Assembly (NCBI GenBank): GCA_018396395.1
Contig: JAGTQN010000003.1
Coordinates: 1-43,202, forward strand
Direction of reading: 5' to 3'
Source: Candidatus Bathyarchaeota archaeon
GTDB lineage: Archaea > Thermoproteota > CALKCG01 > B24 > JAGTQN01
Length of the DNA: 43,202 nt
A program made the translations under genes and the position numbers. Below the pieces are notes generated by a model. That model searched no databases. It saw nothing but the letters and a program-made list of their open reading frames with translations, and was not told the DNA's origin. Below are positions 42,773-43,202 of this stretch, piece by piece; positions within the stretch are counted from its first letter, which is position 1, and each line of letters begins with the position of its first letter.

Positions 42773-43096
42773 TTGAGGCTACTAATAACAAAGCAGGTGA
42801 GACCTACGGACCAGAGGGCTGTGGATCCCTTTGAGCCTGAGGCCTTTCTTAGAAGCATGAGGAATGTAAGACCAGGTCTAAGAACAAGGAGTAAAATCGT
42901 TAAGATTCTAAGGATCGGAAACTACACGGCTATGCAGATCGCCTCCTTAGGTGGAATGAGTTACCGTTCTGCCCTAAACCATCTCAAAGCTTTAGAGAAG
43001 GAGAAGATCGCTATGAAAACTGGATCGAGACCTTCCAAGTGGTCCCTTACCGGAGCTGGGCAGCAGAGTGTTACAAAATTCTTGGGTAAGGATTGA
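42773..43096 (+). CDS. Winged-helix transcriptional regulator, archaeal
   Basis: 107 residues from TTG 42773. The helix-turn-helix reads RSKIVKILRIGNYTAMQIAS, LGGMSYRSALNHLKALEKEK and a wing GSRPSKWSLTGAGQQSVTKF, matching the archaeal winged-helix type used by many small regulators. The first 35 residues (RPTDQRAVDPFEPEAFLRSM) are an extension of unknown role. It lies 25 bases after the zinc ribbon-NTF2 gene and may be transcribed with it. Target genes unknown. Confidence 0.7.
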   Translation: MRLLITKQVRPTDQRAVDPFEPEAFLRSMRNVRPGLRTRSKIVKILRIGNYTAMQIASLGGMSYRSALNHLKALEKEKIAMKTGSRPSKWSLTGAGQQSVTKFLGKD

Positions 43097-43202
43097 ATAT
43101 GAAACCCTTTCTGAATAGTTGAAAAATGAAAAGCGCCGTTTGCCAGGCGACGGGGAGAGACTGCACCTCCCATTTCCAAGCTCCCTTACGGGAACCCGGA
43201 TT
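43097..43202. other. GC-rich structured segment at the window edge
   Basis: From about 43130 to the end the sequence is unusually GC-rich and can form local stems (for example CTCCCTTACGGGAA and GCGCCGTTTGCCAGGCG). Read on the minus strand it runs into a TTTTCATTTTTC stretch at 43116-43132. This could be the end of a structured RNA whose other part is outside the window; I could not match it to SRP RNA or RNase P RNA. Confidence 0.25.

Noticed and set aside
43130..43202. Assignment of the right edge to SRP RNA or RNase P RNA
   Set aside because: The visible bases do not contain the conserved SRP helix 8 or RNase P core motifs.

Overview
The window is chromosomal DNA from an archaeon, most likely a thermophilic member of the TACK/Thermoproteota radiation. 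Support: archaeal-type ThrRS, RNase P subunit Rnp4, Nep1, KEOPS subunits Kae1 and Pcc1, the L1-P0-P1 stalk genes, eS24/eS31/eS1/uS15, an ATP-dependent DNA ligase, an Nre repair protein, a ribose-1,5-bisphosphate isomerase, GTP-dependent dephospho-CoA kinase, and intron-bearing tRNA genes, one with three introns. The exact lineage cannot be named from the sequence alone.

Layout. 1-2211 is a truncated FtsX-like permease on the minus strand. 2.3-4.5 kb is a graveyard of mobile DNA (TnpB remnant, retropepsin-like pseudogene, IS110-type remnant). 4.8-10 kb holds PAC2, an unassigned minus-strand protein, ribose-1,5-bisphosphate isomerase, a 147-bp MITE-like element, a tiny ORF coupled to a PqqD-like (RRE-type) protein, and thrS. 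10.2-12.2 kb is decayed again (SdpI-type membrane protein, second retropepsin-like pseudogene). 12.2-16 kb holds moaE, tRNA-Ser(GCU) and tRNA-Val(UAC), then an old integration zone: tyrosine recombinase fragment, broken Cas4-like nuclease, an overlapping DUF3368/UPF0175 pair, and an IS6-type element.

16-22.2 kb is core: MscS channel, L1-P0, P1, Rnp4, an ADP-ribosylglycohydrolase-family enzyme and Nep1. 22.5-25.7 kb is an eroded ABC transporter with a surviving PadR regulator, followed by an IS110/IS1111-like element split by a second IS6-type copy. From 26 kb to the end the window is dense housekeeping sequence: dephospho-CoA kinase, sugar nucleotidyltransferase, dCTP deaminase/dUTPase family, Kae1, eS31-eS24, MIP18/DUF59 protein, membrane Lon-type protease, DNA ligase, OMP decarboxylase, then uS15 - DHH nuclease - Pcc1 - eS1 - Nre and two small regulatory or unknown genes.

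Together the genes link ribosome and tRNA maturation (ribosomal proteins, Nep1, RNase P, KEOPS, ThrRS) with nucleotide metabolism (OMPDC, dCTP deaminase, R15P isomerase) and DNA repair (ligase, Nre, DHH nuclease). The most unusual signals are the three-intron tRNA-Ser, the Cas4-like gene sharing ATGA overlaps with a toxin-antitoxin-like pair beside an integrase scar, the tiny ORF in front of the RRE-type protein, an eS1 gene readable only with a +1 frameshift, an L1 gene with no standard start where the family begins, and a P0 gene lacking the universal acidic tail.
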